The notes: a model not told the origin generated them from the sequence alone. Shown: positions 24,965 to 38,820, counted from the stretch's first letter. The stretch: DNA of 64,000 nucleotides from Sphingomonas sp. So64.6b (GCF_014171475.1 NZ_CP048817.1:4990501-5054500), one strand, 5' to 3'. Numbers and translations are program-made.

Positions 24965-27900
24965 CGTGGGAATACCAAGCTGGGGGGGAGGCCGGGATGC
25001 GTCACATAGTCTGTATATGGCCCATACGGCCTTGCCAAATGGCTTGCTCTCCCAGCCTCGGTGGTGATGTCCAGAGTGCGAAGATTATAGCCTTCATACC
25101 CTAAAAAGTCGGGCGTCGATTTGAAGGGACGCGACTGATATGAAAGGATTTGGCTGAGTTCGGAATCGGCTTGGACATAGCGGCCCGTCAACCGTTCCAC
25201 GGCCTTGCCGTAGCTGGCCGGCGCCAGATTGGTACCCTCAACTAGATGCCGATAACTACCTGGACTCATTAAGTCGCGAGCCAGGCCGGGATTAGCCGCT
25301 AGGTCAGCCACAGCCCGATTTGTCACCCCCTGCAACGCCACCTTGGTGTTGAGAGGAAGACTCTCTGCGGCGCGACGCTCGCTCACGACGTCCAAACGGT
25401 TCTGGTTCCCGACAACTGGAAGCCGACCGCCTCTGACGACCGCAGCCGAGCCTGCCAAGCCCTCTATGGCACCTGCCATATCATGGGCAAAGACGCGGGT
25501 GCTTTCACTAGCGCCCATCTCAGTTGCCACACCATAAGCAATTCCGCTCGCTGTGCCGCCCTCCAGCATATCGAGTTCCTTGGCGAAGGCGCGACCCTTC
25601 GGGGTCATGCCGCGATAAGGATCATTTATTTCGGCCAAATTCTGTTGAGCATCGGGAACCTCATAAGTTCCCCATTGGCCGAGCCTTCTGAGTGTCGTGC
25701 TTGCTGACACATTCCTGACATCCGACATGATATTGCCGAACTGCGTGAACATGTTGTAGTTTGAGCGGCCATTGTATGGCTGACCCATGATGTCGTAGCC
25801 GCGCCCGGTGCGAACGCCCGGTTGCGCAATGCCCCTGGTCTGTTCAGATCTGGGGCTCGTAAAAGTTACCGAAAGTTTGTTGACGATGTTCTCCAAGCCG
25901 GTGTCGCGATAGTAACGCGTTGCGGTTACGATAATGTCATCCATGATGCCATTATGCTCCGGGTCAAAATAATCGCGAGCTTCAGCCGCCCAGTCCTTGA
26001 CAATTCTCGGGATACTAGTCCCGTAATTGTAGATGTCTTTCCATGACCAGTCTGAATTCTGCGCAGTCAAATTCACTGTCGAGTTGAATAAGCTGGATGT
26101 ACGCAGCTTGCCGCCGCTAATCTCCAGTGTCGGCATTCCAGTTTTAGGTAGAATAGCAGATAGGCCCATCAAAAGTGCTTGGCTTCCGCCTCCGCCCGCG
26201 CCCATGCCCGAAAAGGTGTCATAATATTGGCCTTTGAGCATGACTCCGTCATTGCTCTTGTTGAGCTCGTTCATGTTGATCTTTATCTTGCCCTGCCCAG
26301 TGACGCGATCGCCGAGCAAATTACCGATGGTCGCGCCGATCACATCGGGCAGGGCTGCTATGATATTATCGCCGAAATTTGTACCGGTAAGCACCGATCG
26401 CGTCGCGCCGCCGGCGATCGCGCCAGCCATGCCCGAAAGAGCCTGATTGGTATAAAAGGCCGCATTGCGCGGTGTGGCACTATCTATGTTGGCTGAAGCG
26501 ACACCGAGTCCATTGTTAGCCAAGGTGCGATTGGCGACCCCAGCCATAGCGCTGACCGCAGCTGCCGTTGCGACGCCTGCAAAGTCGAACTTCGATTGAA
26601 GCCCCGTGACAACCGCGATCCCCTGCATGGCAACATTGCTAACCACGCCGCGCACCACGTCGACCACCAAGCCGGAACCGTTCAGGAAATTGCCGATCTT
26701 GCCCAGAGTTCCTAAAGCCTGTTGTGCTTTCGTGGCTGCGTTCGCAGCCGCAGCACCCGCCTTGCCGGCGGCGCTCAAACCGCCGCCAACCGCGCCGCCA
26801 ATTGCGGCGAGGGCAACGCCCTTCCAACTGAACTTGTCCTGGATGCCGGTGGCGAGACCAACCACCTGGCTGACCACGCTACCTGCCGCACCGGCGGCGG
26901 CCCCACCGAGAACAGGACCGAGTGCGGCGCTCAAGGTTCCCTGACTCACAACCACGACCGCGATCGCGATCGCAGCGAGGAGTATCTGTCCAAATATGCC
27001 GCAGTTATTCTTGGCCTTTGGTTTGGGCTGGATATTGGATCCGCTGATATCGCCGACGATCTCGGAGGGATCATAGGGGCGGAAGGTGTTCGCGGTGTTG
27101 GAAGTTCTGTTTATCCCGGAGGGGATCGACAGCATCTGCCCCTCGGACAGTGCGTTGGTAGCGCCCAGGCCATTGGCCTCGGCCAGCTTGTACCAGAGAT
27201 TGGCATCGCCCCAGAGTTGGGCTGCGATGCTCGACAGCGTGTCTCCGCCCTGCACGGTGTAGCTGCCACCCGATGCACCCTGATCATAGCTTGTATAGGG
27301 ACTGACGCTCTGGTCGAAATCGGCATAGGCCTTGCCGGTCGAGGCACCGCCACGCATCAGGCCAGTGCCGGTCGCACCGCGGCTGTCGATCGAGGTCTGG
27401 TAATCTGTTTCGTCGGTGCCGTTGTTGCTGACATAGCCGAGTTGCTTGCCGCCGAAGCGAAACCACATTTCGTGCGGAGAGGGGACGCCATTATTGCCCC
27501 ATTCGTCACGGCGCACCGCCTGACCCTGCAGGTCGTTACTGTAATAGACGTAGCGAGCCTTTGCCCCGCCGACCTGGATCCGCGTCAGCGTACCGTCGCC
27601 GTCATAACTGAACGTGGTGTTATAATCGATCAGGCCGCTCGTTGAATTCACCGTGTTAAGCGTCACCGCGCCATTGTACCAGCCGATCGTATTCGTGGTC
27701 GAACCAGTCGTATAGGCGCCCCCATTCTTTGTTGTGGTGACGGACGTCGATCGTACGCTGCCGAGTGCATAGTCGGTGCTGACGCCATAATTATAATATG
27801 TCGTGTTTGAGAAATAGTCGGCACCCTGAAACTGGCCTACGACATCATGATCGATCTGACCCTTTGCATTGTAAGTGACGGTGCGTTGATATCCGGTCGT

Positions 27901-30900
27901 CGAGCCGGAGGTATAATCGACTTGATTCAGTACCCGGCCCATCGCGTCATAGGTGTAGGTCGAGCGTAGCGTATCCGTTGTCGGTATCGGAGACGGGCCG
28001 GAGTATATGTCGTATCCGCTTTCGGCCAGCGACACTGTCGCCAGGCTGCCGGCTGCATTATAGGCGTAGGTTTCTCGGATATCCGCTTGATAATCATAGG
28101 GAAACGAATAGCCCCCGAAGGGGTCGTTATAGTATCCGGATCGGGAGGCACTGGTCAGACGCTGAACCTGCTGTCCCGCCGCGTCGTACATATAGTCGGA
28201 CCCCGTCGTTCCGCGAACGATTGCTCCCGCCTGCAATATACCCTTGGCGGTCACCACCCGGTTCATCACGTCATAAAGATACCAGAGGTCCTGGTTCTTC
28301 GCCGTGGGCGTAGTGCCGGGGCTCTCCACGGTAATATAGGTCGCGTATTTATTGCGGATATTGCCGACCGCGTCATACTTCCAGGCGATGGTCGCTGCCG
28401 TTTCCCAATTGCTGCCGGCCTCAGCCCAATTGGTCATGCGTCCAAGCAGGTCATAGGTGGCGGTTGCGTTCTGATAGGTATAGTTTTCGGCAACATAATG
28501 TTCGCCGTCCGATATCCACTCGCCCCAATGATCATAATGACCGGTTTCGACCCATTGGCCAGTTGCCACGCCCATGAGCTCTGAGGTTTCGCGGCCAGTT
28601 TCATCATAGCCATAAGTTGTGCGGGTGTAGTTGAAACTTTCCTGGGCGGCGGCGGTCCCGTAAAGGCCTTTGGTGATCGTCGAAACAAGACCCGAGTTAA
28701 GATAGGTGTAAACCAGCGTGTCCGGATAAGAGCCCGGATAGGTCAGAGCAGTGAGGCGTCCGGCACTGTCATAGCTGGACTCGGCCACATTGCCGCCCAT
28801 GTCGGTCTTCGACGTGATATGTCCGAACAGGTCGCTGACCTCGATCTGAGTCCTGCCGTTGATAAAGGTCGTCGTTTGCGTCCAGCCGCCGAACGTGCCG
28901 AGCAGACTGGTCGCGATCGCGCTGTTCCAGACATAGCTGGTCGAGGTGGTGTCGCCGCCGAATGCCGCCGTCGCCCTGACCCGTCCTTGCGCGTCGTAGT
29001 CGGTTGTCTCGACATTGCCTGTGCCCAGGAAGCTGTTCCAGTGCTTCACCCGCTGGCCGAGCACGTCATAGACGTAAGTGTCGGTCAGGCCGCCAAAATG
29101 CGCCACGCTGGTCAGGTGGCCGAGCTTGTCATAGCCCATCGTGGTGACGCGGCCGATCTCGTCGGTCACTTTCTTCAGGTCGCCGAACACGTCATAGGCG
29201 CTGCTGACATTGCCTGAAAGCAGCGGGTGCCATTCCTTCGCGACCAGCGCCTCGGTACCGCCATAGCCGGTGCCCGCCAATAGTGCCCGCGTGGTACGAT
29301 AGTCGTTGGCGTCCTCCTGGCCGATCAAGCGCCCAGACAAGTCGTAGAAATATTCATCGGTCGGGGCCAGAGTGCTGGCGATGCCTGCGGTCGACGTGAC
29401 CGATACCTCCGGTCGAACGATCGAAATGACCCGGCCCATCGTGTTGTAGGTGTAGTTGGTGCGTGTCTGGCTGGTCGTATAGGCCGCCTGGCGGGCATCG
29501 CGCTCCCAGATCACCTCGCCGAACGCGTTGTAGCCGCGCGTGCTGATGAGGTCGGTCGTGGTGGCGGTGGTGGTCGCTGTGCCGATCAGCTGACGCCTCG
29601 CCAGGATCGTTGCTGTAGCTTGGTTGCGGCCGTCATATTGCATGACCGTCACGTTGATGCCGTCGACATAAGCCGCGCCGACGGTGTTCGCGCCATTGTT
29701 GGTGGCGATGGCGATCACCTGATCGAGCGTCTTGCCCGAGAGATCGGTGCCCTCGCTTTCGATCGAAAGCGACTGGTTGCCATTCTTGTCATAGGCGGCA
29801 AAGCGCCAGACGCCGTCGCCGGAATTGGTACGCCAGACGCGGCCGGCCAGGTCGTAGGCGAATTGTTCCTGGTACATCGCGGCGGCAGACGCGCCGGAGA
29901 TGCCACGCTGCGACACCTCGCCATAGGCATTATAGGCAATGTTGGTCTTGTCGCCGACCGCGCTCCAGGTCGTTCCGGAGATTGTATTGATCGTCTGCTG
30001 CGTCAGGCGGCCGAGCAAGTCGTACTGATAGGCGATGCCTTCGGTGGTGGCGACCCCGGCGCTGTTGGCGCGAGCGTATGATTCACCGATCTTGCGGCCG
30101 GCAATGTCATAGACATAGCTGCGGACCTGATTGTTGGCGTCGGTCATCGACGTCAGCCGACCGCCCGCACCATAGCTGTAGCGCGTGATATGATCGTTGC
30201 TGTTGTCGATCGTCGCGCCGCCCTGCTGCGTGCGCGTCAGGTCGCCCAGACCGTTGTAGGAATAACGCAAGGTCGGCGTGACGCTGACCGGGGTGGCGCT
30301 GTTGTCGAGATAGGGCGTGCGCGCTTCGCTGATCAGCCGACCGGCCGTATCATAGCTGTAGGTCAGCGCATCAAGCGTGGCCTCGGTCTTTTTGGTGACC
30401 TGTCCGAGGCCGTTATAGTCATAACGGATGATCGCATCGGTAACATCGGTCGACAACACACCGTTTGAAGGGTCGATCTTGTAGCTCAGTACGCCGGTAC
30501 GCTTCTCGGTCAGGCGCCGGCCGTTCAGGTCGTAAGTGAAGATGGTTTCGCGGTCCGCCGCGTTGTTCGCTACCGTAGGCGGCGTACCGATTACGACGCC
30601 GGTGGCGGCGGTGGCGTAGCGCCGCTCGGTAAGGGCGTTGCCCTCGGCATCGAGCGTCCAGGTCGTCAGATAGCCTTGCTGATCGACCGAGGCGGTTCTG
30701 CGGCCGAGCTTGTCGTAATAGCTGTAGGCCAGATTGCCGTTGGCATCGGTCGTTTTCACGGCGTTGCCGTTCGCGTCATATTGGATAGTATTCGACAGCG
30801 AACCGACCACGGTATCGTACGAACTGCCATTCCACCGACCGCTGCGCACGCCGGCCACGGTCGTTGTCGTCAGGCGATTGGCCCGGTCATAAAGATAGGT

Positions 30901-33900
30901 TGTTTCGCGATAATTCGCCGCGTTGATAGGCGTTGCCGGTATCAGCGATGTGATGCCCTCCGCAGTCGCTGTCGATGAGAGCATCCGGTGCTCGTTATAC
31001 TCGCTAAAATAGGCGCAAAGAGCTGGGCGCGTCCAACCACTGCTCATGTTGGCAAGCCAGACATTCGTTTCCGAAGTCACTGGATCGCGATGAAATGCGG
31101 TCTGATAAAGCTGGGTGATGAACGCCGCGTTGTCGGCCGCCCCCAGACGCGCTTGGACTCCGCTATCACCAAGGATTTCTCCGAAAGCGGTGGCAAGTGC
31201 ATTTGGCCCCGGATAAAGGCTTGTCATCCGGAACGTCCAGTTTGTCACCTCCAGGGCATTCGGCACGCGGCCCAGAGCCATATGATACATGCGGACGATC
31301 TGGCTGGTGATGCTTTCCGGATCGACCGGTAGCGCGGTGAGCGCGTCGCCATAAATCCGCGTCGACGCGACGTTGCCGCTGCGGTCATAAGTCCATGTTT
31401 GCAATGTGCCTGTCGCGCCAACTTCAGCCACTTTGCAATCGAGCTTGTCGTAATAGAAAAAGGAGAAGCCGCCATCGGTCGCTTGAGAAGCGATCAGGTT
31501 GCCGCGCCTGTCATAGCCAAATCGTTCGATCGGCACGGTGCTAGTGCCGGTCGTGCCGACTGGCACTGCGTCGCCGACCGTCGTGCTCAACCGGTCAAGG
31601 CTGTCATAAGTGTAAAGCGTGGCGCGCTGCTCGGTCAGGCCGAACGCCTCGATCCGCTTCTTCATATTGCCGCGGGCGTCATATTCGAATTTGTTGATGA
31701 CGCTTGTAGCCTGGACGGTGCCGTCGCTCCTGACCGAGCTGATCGGCAAGGTTTCGCTTAGCAACAGGCCGCGCTTGTCATAGGTGTATGTGGTGGTGGC
31801 GCCCGCACCAATGACCGTCGTCGACGACTTCGCGGTGACCGATGTGCGATTGCCGAACGCGTCATAAGCGTAGGATTCGTAGAATCCGACCGCGTCGGTC
31901 GACTTAGTGAGCCGATCGAGCTTGTCATAGGCAAGCGTGGTCGTTGCGGACGCCCGGGTGACCGTCGCTGTCTGGCCGCCGCGTGTATAGCTGTAGCTGG
32001 TCGGATACCCCTCGGCGTCGGTCTGGCTGCTCAATCGGCCGAGCTTGTCATAAGCAAAGCCGGTCGTGGCGTCTTTGGCATTGGCAACGACCGAGGGTGG
32101 TGTTGTGAGGTCGGCCGTGCCGGTTACGAGGTTGAAGCGCATGGTGATGGACGAGATGTCGCCGAGGTTCGAATAGCTGGTCTGGGTCAGCTGATCTTCC
32201 GCACCGCGCGCGTGCGTGACGCGACCGAGATTGTCGTACCAGCGATAGGTCGAGTTGCCGCGCGGATCGGTGACCTTCACCACATCGCCGAAACTGTTAT
32301 AAACGAACAGGGTATCGGCACGCTCGGTGACACCGAAGGCGCGGATTTCCTTGGTCATGCGCCCGAGCGCGTCATATTCCCATTTGGTCGTGGCGGCATC
32401 TGCGGTGGTCGCGGCGACGGTGCGGTCGGTCAGACGGTAGAGTTTGTCGTAGGCAAACGTCGTGATGACGGCTTCGGTCGTGCCCGAGCCGCGCGTTTCC
32501 TTGATGACATTGCCGACCGCATCATATTCATAAGCGGTGATGGTGGCGTCGCTGGTGCCGAACGCGTCGGTCGACGATACGATCTGGCCGATCTGATCAA
32601 GCACCAGCTTGGTGACGAAGCCTTCGGGGTCGGTTGTCGTCTCGAGTCGACCGGCGCTGTCGTAAGTGAACTGGGTAACGTGCGCGGTCGCAGGCGTGCC
32701 GATCAGCGTATCGATGGCCGCAACGGTCGAGGTGTCGGTGACGGTGTAGGCGCTCTCGAAGCGCGACTGGCTCAGGACGTTGCCGAGCTTGTCATATTTA
32801 TAGCCAGTGACATAGCCAAGCGCATCGACGCTATAGGCGAGCTGGCCCTTGCGGTCGTAGAGCGAGCGGCTCGTGCGGTCGTTGGTGGCGTTGGCGTTCG
32901 ATGTCAGCCAGCTGTTCATCGCCCCGAGCAGCGGGTCGCCGGTTGTCGTGTAGAGTGCGGCGATCTGTACCTGCTTGGTCAGCTGGCCCTTGGCATCATA
33001 GGTCGCGACCGTGACCTGGCCGATCGCGTCGATGCTGTATGTCAGGCGGCCGACGGCATCATAGACCATACGCGAGATGCGGGTGCCGGGGGCTGTGGCG
33101 AGGCCTGCGACCTGGCCCGCGATCCAGGTCGCGGCGTAGACGCCGGTCCCGTCGGCGCCGATCGTGCCGTCATAGGCGATCGTGCGCAGGACCTTGCCCT
33201 GCGCATTATAGGCATATTCGGTGACATGGCCGAGCCCGTCGATCTCGAAACGAAGCTGGCCGTCCTTGTCATAGGCATAGCGAGTGACGCGGTCGCCGGC
33301 ATTGGTCGCGGGCAGCGCGAGTGCTGCCTCGGTGACTTCGAGCGGCAGGCTCGCGGGATTGACCGAGGTCAGATACTCGCGCGTCGCGACCAGCCGGCCA
33401 TCGGCGTCATAGCTGTTGGTGACCACGCCGCCGAGCGCGTCGATCGTCGCGATCCTGCGCCCCGCTTTATCATAGACATAACGCGTGATCTTGCCATCTG
33501 CATCGGTGACCGCGACCAGATTGTCGCGCGCGTCATAGGCGTAGCTTGTCGGGTTGTTCAGCGCATCGGTGACGCTCGTCAGGCGACCGTCGCGGTCATA
33601 GACCGAATTGGTGATCTTGTTGTTCGGGTTGGTCAGCTGGACCGCCCGGCCGAACGCGTCATAGCCATAGCTGGTGGTGATCGCCTTGCCGCCAGCGGCG
33701 GAATCCACCACTGCGGTCTTCAGCAGCCCGCGGCGATCATAGCTGCGGGTCGAGGCGATCGTCGCGACGCCGCCCTGCGGTACCGTGCTGCCGACCAGTT
33801 CGCCAAAACTGTTGTAGGTGAAGGTCGAGATATTGCCGAGCGCATCGGTCGATTGCTTGACCGTGCCATCGACATTGAAATCGAGATGGACGGTAGTGTC

Positions 33901-36900
33901 CAACGCAGCCGACGCCAGGCCGGTGATTGCGGTGCTGACCGCCGAGATGACCTCACCGCCGGTCCAGCTGGCGATTGTCGCCGGGGCAAGCTTGTTGGCA
34001 TAGAGGATCGTATCGCTGCGCTGGCCAAAGCTGTTGTAGCGATACTCGATCACCTCGCCGAGCGCATCGATCTGATAGGCAAGATCGCCGTCGGCGGTGT
34101 AGTAATAGAGCGTCCTCGCGCCTGCGGTTTCGAGGCCGCGTGGCTCGCGCTTGGCGATCAGCCGATCCGCCTTGTCGTAGCTATAGGTCGTCCCGTAATC
34201 GATATAGACTTGGTCGATCTGTGCCTGGGTAGGGCTGGTGATCCCGGCGAGCACGGCATTACCGACGCCGGAAAGTTCGCTGGTCAGGCGGCCGAGCCCG
34301 TCATAGCGCTGGCTATAGGTTCTGGGATCGGTACCGCCCGCCTGTGTGACGGTCGAGACCAGCTGGCGCATATTATCGTAAGTATAGGTTGTGGTCGTGG
34401 TCGCCGCACCAGTCAGGCTGCGCGTCTCGGTGAGCGCCTGGCCGAACGCGTTGCGCGTCCAGCTGGTCGTTTCCAGAATGGCACTTCCGGGCACTGGCAA
34501 AGTGGCGAGCGTCGGCGGCGTCGTGATTAGACTCGCGGGATCGAGCTTCTGTCCCCGGATCTGCTGATCGAGATAGCCGGCCGGCGTATAATGAAAGCGC
34601 GTGAGACCGCCTTCGCCATCGATGGTCGCGGCGAGAAAGCCCCGCGCGTCATAGACCAAATAGTTGCGGATATCCTTGGTGTTATCGATAGTGATGCTGG
34701 CGACGAGCTGGGCGAGCGTGCCGCTGGCGCGCAGGCCGGCGCTGGTTGCGCCCGAATAGGCGATGGTCCGGGTCTTGCGACCCGACTTGTCATAGACGAC
34801 CTCGCTCAGAAAGCCTTCAGCATCAAGCGTGGCGACCAGCTGGCCGTCGGCGCCGTAGAACAGGCGTGAGACACGGTCGCTGGCCGGATCCAGAGCGGGC
34901 AGGGCGGGGGGCGCGGCTGCCGGCCGGGCGAGGACGGGATTGCCGAACAGGATCGAGTTGCCGGCGCTCGAGCCCGACGAGCCTGATCCGACATAGACGC
35001 GCGCTATTGCATTCTCGCTTTGCCGAAACGTGCGGGTGATCGAGATGCGCGTGACCGTCGTGGTGCTGAGTCCGGCAGCGAAAAGCCCACCAACCGTCTG
35101 GCTGATCGTGCCCGGCCCCGATACGATGACCGCACTCGAATCCGTGCCGGCACCCCACAGGCTGGAACTCCCCATGATACCGAGGCTCGCCATGGTGCTG
35201 GCCGCCGAACCGGCGAGCAGGTCGAGTGTGAAGGTCAGCGTATCGCCCGCGTTCACCGGCGCGGTGGTCGATGCCGCGACAAAGGCAAGACCGCTGGACG
35301 TCGCGGTCAGTCGATAGGCGGTAACGCCACTGATCAGGCCATCGGCGCCCAGCGTCGAGCCCGCCGGCGGATCCCATTGCGCGCCTACGTTGGGGTTGGT
35401 GAAGATGTTTGCTGGTGGTACGATTTTGATCAGAGCTGGATTGCCGAACAGGATCGAGTTGCCGGCGCTCGAGCCCGACGAGCCCGATCCGACATAGACG
35501 CGCGCTATTGCATTCTCGCTTTGCCGGAAAGTGCGGGTGATCGAGATGCGGGTGACCGTTGTGGTGCTGAGCCCGGCAGCGAAAAGCCCACCAACCGTCT
35601 GGCTGATCGTGCCCGGCCCCGATACGATGACTGCACTCGAATCCGTGCCGGCACCCCATAGGCTGGAACTCCCCATGATACCGAGGCTCGCCATAGTGCT
35701 GGTCGCCGAACCGGCGAGCAGGTCGAGCGTGAAGGTCACCGTGTCGCCCGCGTTCACCGGCGCGGTGGTCGATGCCGCGACAAAGGCAAGACCGCTGGAT
35801 GTAGCGACCATCCGATACGCTGTGACTCCGCTGATCAGACCATCGGCACCAAGCGTCGAGCCCGCCGGCGTATCCCATTGCGCGGCTGCGTTGGGGTTGG
35901 TGAAGATATTCGCCGGCGCGGCTGCGTTCTTGAGCGCGTTGAGGTCGGCGGCGGTCATCTTCGTCGCCAGCTCGGTCGACGAGAGCAGCTGTGACGCACC
36001 GTCATAGGTGAACATGGTGACCGCGCCGACCGCATCGATCGTCCGGATGAGGCGCTGGGAGGCGTCGTAGAAGGTCCATCCCCAGCGGTCGGCTGCCGCA
36101 TCGGCGGCGGGGCGGATCGCATCGAGCGTGACCGTGGTCGGGTTGCCGCTCGCATCAGCGAGCGTGCCGAGCTGGGTGGCGGTCAGGCGGGTGGCGTAGG
36201 TCGTGGTGCTCGTGACGTTGTTATTGGCATTGTAGCGATATTCGGTGAGTGTGCCGTCTTCGTCGACCGTGGCCACCTTGCGGCCGGCATTGTCGTAGAA
36301 GAAGAAGGTCCGGTGGCCGACCGTGCCATTGACCGCGAGTGGATCTGCGGCGATGCGCAGGCGCCCGAGCGTGTCATATTTATAGCCAGTCACCTGGGCT
36401 GTGACATCGGCCGCCGACCGGGTCGAGGTGATCAGCTGGCCGGCGAGGTTGTAGACCGATACCTCGGTCGAGAGATTGGCGAAGGTGACGGCGGTCGTCT
36501 GCAAGGGGTCTGTGAACGTGACGAGGGTAGTGCGGCCCTCGAGATCGATCGTGCGGGTGACGCGGCTCAGTCCGTCATAGGCAAAGGTCTCGGTCTTGGT
36601 CGCGCCATTGACGACGACCTGGCGCTGCATGAGTTCGCCATGCGCGCTATAGCCATAGAGCGTTTCGCTCTTCTCCGAGGTCGTGTCGAACGCGCCGGTC
36701 GCGAGCAGCTTTGCATAGCTCGTTTCGCGGATCAGTCCGCCGCGCGCGTCATAGGCTCGCTCGGTGCGGACCGCTGCGGTGCGGTCGATCGCGCCACCGC
36801 GCCAGGTGTTGAGCGTCGTGATCGCGGTCGCGTCATCGGTCGATAGCGAGGCAGCAAGGGTGTATTGCGCGACGGTGTAGGCGGTTGATGCAACTTGCTG

Positions 36901-38319
36901 GCCATAGCTGTCATATTCGAACCAGCTGACCTTGCCCTCCGCACTGATCGAATAGGCAAGGTGCCCCTTGCCGTTATAGACGTAGCGCGTGGTTTGCGGC
37001 GTGCCTGCGGTTCCGCTGCCGGCGCCATCGGGATCGGGCACGAGATAGCGGGTCTCGGTCTGGAGTTCGTTCTTCGCTGTATAGGTTCGCGTAATGGTGT
37101 TGCCGAGCGCATCGCGCTGCGAGGTGAGGTTGCCGTGCGTGTCATAGCCATAAGCGGTGACATTGCCGTCACCCATATCGACCGAGATGACATCGCCATT
37201 GCCGTTGTAGGTGAACTTGCGGATCTGCGCGGCGGTGGTCGCATTGGCCGGGGGTGCAGTGATCTGCAGCAAATTGCCATTGGCGTCGTAGCTGAGCGTG
37301 GTGGCCTGGCCGAGCGCGTCGGTGATCGTGGTGCGCTTGTTGGCCGTGTCGTAGGCAAAGGTCGTGGAACGCGTGACACCGCTTGCAACGGTCTCGATCA
37401 GCGAAGTTACGCGATAGTCGGATCCGACCAGCGTATAGCCGATCTGCAACACCGACCCATCGCTTTGGGTGATCCCGGCGATGCGCTGGCTCGCGCCGTC
37501 ATAACTGATCGTGGTTGTGTAGACTGCGTTATCGGTCTTGCTGCCGTCGAGCGGGGTGTAATCGACCTTGATCGTGCTCAGGCGGCCGCTTGTGTCATAA
37601 CCATAATAGACCCGGGTAAGCGTCGGCGTCGTACCGCCGGTTCCGGGCGAATAAGTGTCGATCTGGTTGAGGCGGCGGGTCAGCGTATCATAGCTGAGCT
37701 TCACATACTCGCCATTGGCGTCGGTGATCTGCTGCAGCACCGCGCTCGCCGTGCTGTCGGAATAGCTATAGGTGACCGTGTTGGCATCCTGGTCGACACT
37801 ATCGGTGATGCGGCCGAACAAAGTTTCGTTATAGTTTTCCTTCAGCTGGGAACCTCCGTCGGTCCAGGTCCATGTGGTGCCGGTCCTGGTCAGCGTGTCA
37901 TAGGCGCCTTGGCCGTCCGTCGTGACATAGGCGCTGGCGCCGGTGCCGTTATAGTTGACGGTCCAGGCATAGACGGTCTCGGATCCGTCCCAGTCAGTGC
38001 GCGTGACCGTCGAGCCGGCCACTCCATAGGTCCCCGACAGACCGTAAACCTTGCGGTACCCGCTCGGACGCCAGTTATCCGCGTTGTCCGGCTGGCTCGT
38101 CGCCTGGCTGTTATAGCTATTGTCGACTTCGATATCGGTGCCGCGACCGATCAGGAACTCATCTGCCCGCGTGACGAACAGATTGCCGTTGGCGGCGTTC
38201 ACATAGACCTGTTCGAGCGCTCGCCCCAAGGTCGCTGACCCAAGCAAGCCCGCTCCGCCGAGAACGCGCGCCGAACTGCGCTCGATGCCCGTTCCAGCGC
38301 CGGTGAAGATCGCAACCAT
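24961..38319 (-). CDS. Giant RHS/YD-repeat polymorphic toxin
   Basis: About 4,452 residues, 13.4 kb uninterrupted. The N-terminus has [28 protein letters not shown], then a very long YD-repeat shell (many GxxxxYxYDxxGR units) to ~3,650. Within the shell are a 2 x 167-residue tandem module (802-1135) and a DUF4214-like segment (~2337-2450: [36 protein letters not shown]). Then come a LysM domain (~3685-3735, [19 protein letters not shown]), hydrophobic Gly/Ala helices (~3772-3830), and a variable tip ending [25 protein letters not shown], which resembles PD-(D/E)xK nuclease toxins. ATG at 38319 has a GGGGG site; GTG at 38349 is possible. No signal peptide; delivery route unknown. Confidence 0.9.
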   Translation of the reverse strand: MVAIFTGAGTGIERSSARVLGGAGLLGSATLGRALEQVYVNAANGNLFVTRADEFLIGRGTDIEVDNSYNSQATSQPDNADNWRPSGYRKVYGLSGTYGVAGSTVTRTDWDGSETVYAWTVNYNGTGASAYVTTDGQGAYDTLTRTGTTWTWTDGGSQLKENYNETLFGRITDSVDQDANTVTYSYSDSTASAVLQQITDANGEYVKLSYDTLTRRLNQIDTYSPGTGGTTPTLTRVYYGYDTSGRLSTIKVDYTPLDGSKTDNAVYTTTISYDGASQRIAGITQSDGSVLQIGYTLVGSDYRVTSLIETVASGVTRSTTFAYDTANKRTTITDALGQATTLSYDANGNLLQITAPPANATTAAQIRKFTYNGNGDVISVDMGDGNVTAYGYDTHGNLTSQRDALGNTITRTYTAKNELQTETRYLVPDPDGAGSGTAGTPQTTRYVYNGKGHLAYSISAEGKVSWFEYDSYGQQVASTAYTVAQYTLAASLSTDDATAITTLNTWRGGAIDRTAAVRTERAYDARGGLIRETSYAKLLATGAFDTTSEKSETLYGYSAHGELMQRQVVVNGATKTETFAYDGLSRVTRTIDLEGRTTLVTFTDPLQTTAVTFANLSTEVSVYNLAGQLITSTRSAADVTAQVTGYKYDTLGRLRIAADPLAVNGTVGHRTFFFYDNAGRKVATVDEDGTLTEYRYNANNNVTSTTTYATRLTATQLGTLADASGNPTTVTLDAIRPAADAAADRWGWTFYDASQRLIRTIDAVGAVTMFTYDGASQLLSSTELATKMTAADLNALKNAAAPANIFTNPNAAAQWDTPAGSTLGADGLISGVTAYRMVATSSGLAFVAASTTAPVNAGDTVTFTLDLLAGSATSTMASLGIMGSSSLWGAGTDSSAVIVSGPGTISQTVGGLFAAGLSTTTVTRISITRTFRQSENAIARVYVGSGSSGSSAGNSILFGNPALIKIVPPANIFTNPNVGAQWDPPAGSTLGADGLISGVTAYRLTATSSGLAFVAASTTAPVNAGDTLTFTLDLLAGSAASTMASLGIMGSSSLWGAGTDSSAVIVSGPGTISQTVGGLFAAGLSTTTVTRISITRTFRQSENAIARVYVGSGSSGSSAGNSILFGNPVLARPAAAPPALPALDPASDRVSRLFYGADGQLVATLDAEGFLSEVVYDKSGRKTRTIAYSGATSAGLRASGTLAQLVASITIDNTKDIRNYLVYDARGFLAATIDGEGGLTRFHYTPAGYLDQQIRGQKLDPASLITTPPTLATLPVPGSAILETTSWTRNAFGQALTETRSLTGAATTTTTYTYDNMRQLVSTVTQAGGTDPRTYSQRYDGLGRLTSELSGVGNAVLAGITSPTQAQIDQVYIDYGTTYSYDKADRLIAKREPRGLETAGARTLYYYTADGDLAYQIDALGEVIEYRYNSFGQRSDTILYANKLAPATIASWTGGEVISAVSTAITGLASAALDTTVHLDFNVDGTVKQSTDALGNISTFTYNSFGELVGSTVPQGGVATIASTRSYDRRGLLKTAVVDSAAGGKAITTSYGYDAFGRAVQLTNPNNKITNSVYDRDGRLTSVTDALNNPTSYAYDARDNLVAVTDADGKITRYVYDKAGRRIATIDALGGVVTNSYDADGRLVATREYLTSVNPASLPLEVTEAALALPATNAGDRVTRYAYDKDGQLRFEIDGLGHVTEYAYNAQGKVLRTIAYDGTIGADGTGVYAATWIAGQVAGLATAPGTRISRMVYDAVGRLTYSIDAIGQVTVATYDAKGQLTKQVQIAALYTTTGDPLLGAMNSWLTSNANATNDRTSRSLYDRKGQLAYSVDALGYVTGYKYDKLGNVLSQSRFESAYTVTDTSTVAAIDTLIGTPATAHVTQFTYDSAGRLETTTDPEGFVTKLVLDQIGQIVSSTDAFGTSDATITAYEYDAVGNVIKETRGSGTTEAVITTFAYDKLYRLTDRTVAATTADAATTKWEYDALGRMTKEIRAFGVTERADTLFVYNSFGDVVKVTDPRGNSTYRWYDNLGRVTHARGAEDQLTQTSYSNLGDISSITMRFNLVTGTADLTTPPSVVANAKDATTGFAYDKLGRLSSQTDAEGYPTSYSYTRGGQTATVTRASATTTLAYDKLDRLTKSTDAVGFYESYAYDAFGNRTSVTAKSSTTVIGAGATTTYTYDKRGLLLSETLPISSVRSDGTVQATSVINKFEYDARGNMKKRIEAFGLTEQRATLYTYDSLDRLSTTVGDAVPVGTTGTSTVPIERFGYDRRGNLIASQATDGGFSFFYYDKLDCKVAEVGATGTLQTWTYDRSGNVASTRIYGDALTALPVDPESITSQIVRMYHMALGRVPNALEVTNWTFRMTSLYPGPNALATAFGEILGDSGVQARLGAADNAAFITQLYQTAFHRDPVTSETNVWLANMSSGWTRPALCAYFSEYNEHRMLSSTATAEGITSLIPATPINAANYRETTYLYDRANRLTTTTVAGVRSGRWNGSSYDTVVGSLSNTIQYDANGNAVKTTDANGNLAYSYYDKLGRRTASVDQQGYLTTWTLDAEGNALTERRYATAATGVVIGTPPTVANNAADRETIFTYDLNGRRLTEKRTGVLSYKIDPSNGVLSTDVTDAIIRYDYNGLGQVTKKTEATLDALTYSYDTAGRLISEARTPYLDNSATPVSVTPTLRYSYNGLGDLTRTQQGGATIDNSNDHITRYSYGAGGRLTSMTDANNQVRSYVYDIAGRKIGESYARANSAGVATTEGIAYQYDLLGRLTQQTINTISGTTWSAVGDKTNIAYNAYGEVSQRGISGASAAAMYQEQFAYDLAGRVWRTNSGDGVWRFAAYDKNGNQSLSIESEGTDLSGKTLDQVIAIATNNGANTVGAAYVDGINVTVMQYDGRNQATATILARRQLIGTATTTATTTDLISTRGYNAFGEVIWERDARQAAYTTSQTRTNYTYNTMGRVISIVRPEVSVTSTAGIASTLAPTDEYFYDLSGRLIGQEDANDYRTTRALLAGTGYGGTEALVAKEWHPLLSGNVSSAYDVFGDLKKVTDEIGRVTTMGYDKLGHLTSVAHFGGLTDTYVYDVLGQRVKHWNSFLGTGNVETTDYDAQGRVRATAAFGGDTTSTSYVWNSAIATSLLGTFGGWTQTTTFINGRTQIEVSDLFGHITSKTDMGGNVAESSYDSAGRLTALTYPGSYPDTLVYTYLNSGLVSTITKGLYGTAAAQESFNYTRTTYGYDETGRETSELMGVATGQWVETGHYDHWGEWISDGEHYVAENYTYQNATATYDLLGRMTNWAEAGSNWETAATIAWKYDAVGNIRNKYATYITVESPGTTPTAKNQDLWYLYDVMNRVVTAKGILQAGAIVRGTTGSDYMYDAAGQQVQRLTSASRSGYYNDPFGGYSFPYDYQADIRETYAYNAAGSLATVSLAESGYDIYSGPSPIPTTDTLRSTYTYDAMGRVLNQVDYTSGSTTGYQRTVTYNAKGQIDHDVVGQFQGADYFSNTTYYNYGVSTDYALGSVRSTSVTTTKNGGAYTTGSTTNTIGWYNGAVTLNTVNSTSGLIDYNTTFSYDGDGTLTRIQVGGAKARYVYYSNDLQGQAVRRDEWGNNGVPSPHEMWFRFGGKQLGYVSNNGTDETDYQTSIDSRGATGTGLMRGGASTGKAYADFDQSVSPYTSYDQGASGGSYTVQGGDTLSSIAAQLWGDANLWYKLAEANGLGATNALSEGQMLSIPSGINRTSNTANTFRPYDPSEIVGDISGSNIQPKPKAKNNCGIFGQILLAAIAIAVVVVSQGTLSAALGPVLGGAAAGAAGSVVSQVVGLATGIQDKFSWKGVALAAIGGAVGGGLSAAGKAGAAAANAATKAQQALGTLGKIGNFLNGSGLVVDVVRGVVSNVAMQGIAVVTGLQSKFDFAGVATAAAVSAMAGVANRTLANNGLGVASANIDSATPRNAAFYTNQALSGMAGAIAGGATRSVLTGTNFGDNIIAALPDVIGATIGNLLGDRVTGQGKIKINMNELNKSNDGVMLKGQYYDTFSGMGAGGGGSQALLMGLSAILPKTGMPTLEISGGKLRTSSLFNSTVNLTAQNSDWSWKDIYNYGTSIPRIVKDWAAEARDYFDPEHNGIMDDIIVTATRYYRDTGLENIVNKLSVTFTSPRSEQTRGIAQPGVRTGRGYDIMGQPYNGRSNYNMFTQFGNIMSDVRNVSASTTLRRLGQWGTYEVPDAQQNLAEINDPYRGMTPKGRAFAKELDMLEGGTASGIAYGVATEMGASESTRVFAHDMAGAIEGLAGSAAVVRGGRLPVVGNQNRLDVVSERRAAESLPLNTKVALQGVTNRAVADLAANPGLARDLMSPGSYRHLVEGTNLAPASYGKAVERLTGRYVQADSELSQILSYQSRPFKSTPDFLGYEGYNLRTLDITTEAGRASHLARPYGPYTDYVTHPGLPPSLVFPR
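34915..35916 (-). repeat. 501-bp in-frame tandem duplication inside the RHS gene
   Basis: Copies at 35416-35916 and 34915-35415 each encode a 167-residue module starting PANIFTNPN and ending LFGNP(A/V)L. They differ by only a few residues and are nearly identical in DNA. The module ([52 protein letters not shown]) reads as an all-beta, carbohydrate-binding-like sandwich, as in phage tail proteins. Embedded between YD repeats. Confidence 0.9.
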
Positions 38320-38820
38320 CGAACTTATCCCCCGATCGACGACCAGCACGCGAACTGACGCACCGTCCCATCACAAGGAGATCAGGAGAAAACGAGCATA
38401 GTTTAGCGGTTTTTTCCAATTATTTTTTCCGAGGTTTTCGTTTTAAAGCTGGCCGCGTTCAAACCGGGCAAAAGCAGGGCTGGTCAGGCGAGCATTCTTC
38501 TCATCCAAGCTCACGCTGGGCCAAGGCAGCCAAAAGATTTTGTGGGACGAAATGTGGGTGCGAAACCTACTTAATCGCCAGAAAGCGCCGAAACGCACGT
38601 TTCCGGCTTGACGATGGTGACCCCTACGAGAAGCAGACTGGCTGAAATTGGGCCGCAAGCCGATTGGCGGCTTTTTAAGTCGTAGCGGCAATAGCTGCCC
38701 TTCCCCGCCGCGGATCAATCTCGCCATAGAGGGATGATGGTTGCAATGTTGGATTTGTTCATCTTTTGTTTTCGCCTTGTTCTATAGTACAAAGCAGAGG
38801 CAACCAGTTGGAGAAGTAAA
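38320..38820. promoter_or_regulatory. Divergent intergenic region (RHS / beta-helix genes)
   Basis: About 500 bp with no supported gene. The RHS side is AT-rich (38395-38450, runs of T and A), a plausible promoter for the giant gene. The other side is also AT-rich just upstream of the beta-helix gene (TTGTT runs and TATAGT at ~38783-38788). A 94-codon minus-strand frame (38443-38727) has no recognisable features. Confidence 0.35.

Noticed and set aside
32212..34530. 772-codon plus-strand open frame within the RHS gene
   Set aside because: It is the antisense of YD repeats; the translation is low-complexity and shows no domain, whereas the minus frame is a continuous YD-repeat protein.
36895..38238. 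447-codon plus-strand frame opposite the RHS N-terminus
   Set aside because: Antisense shadow of the RHS gene with repetitive GD/IG-rich translation and no recognisable motif.
25000..38300. CRISPR-like or satellite repeat from recurring TCATA/GTCATAG motifs
   Set aside because: The recurrences are degenerate codons for YD-repeat residues in one long frame, without constant spacing or identical repeats.
38443..38727. 94-codon minus-strand frame upstream of the RHS gene
   Set aside because: Arg/Ser-rich, no ribosome site or domain, and it spans the likely RHS promoter.
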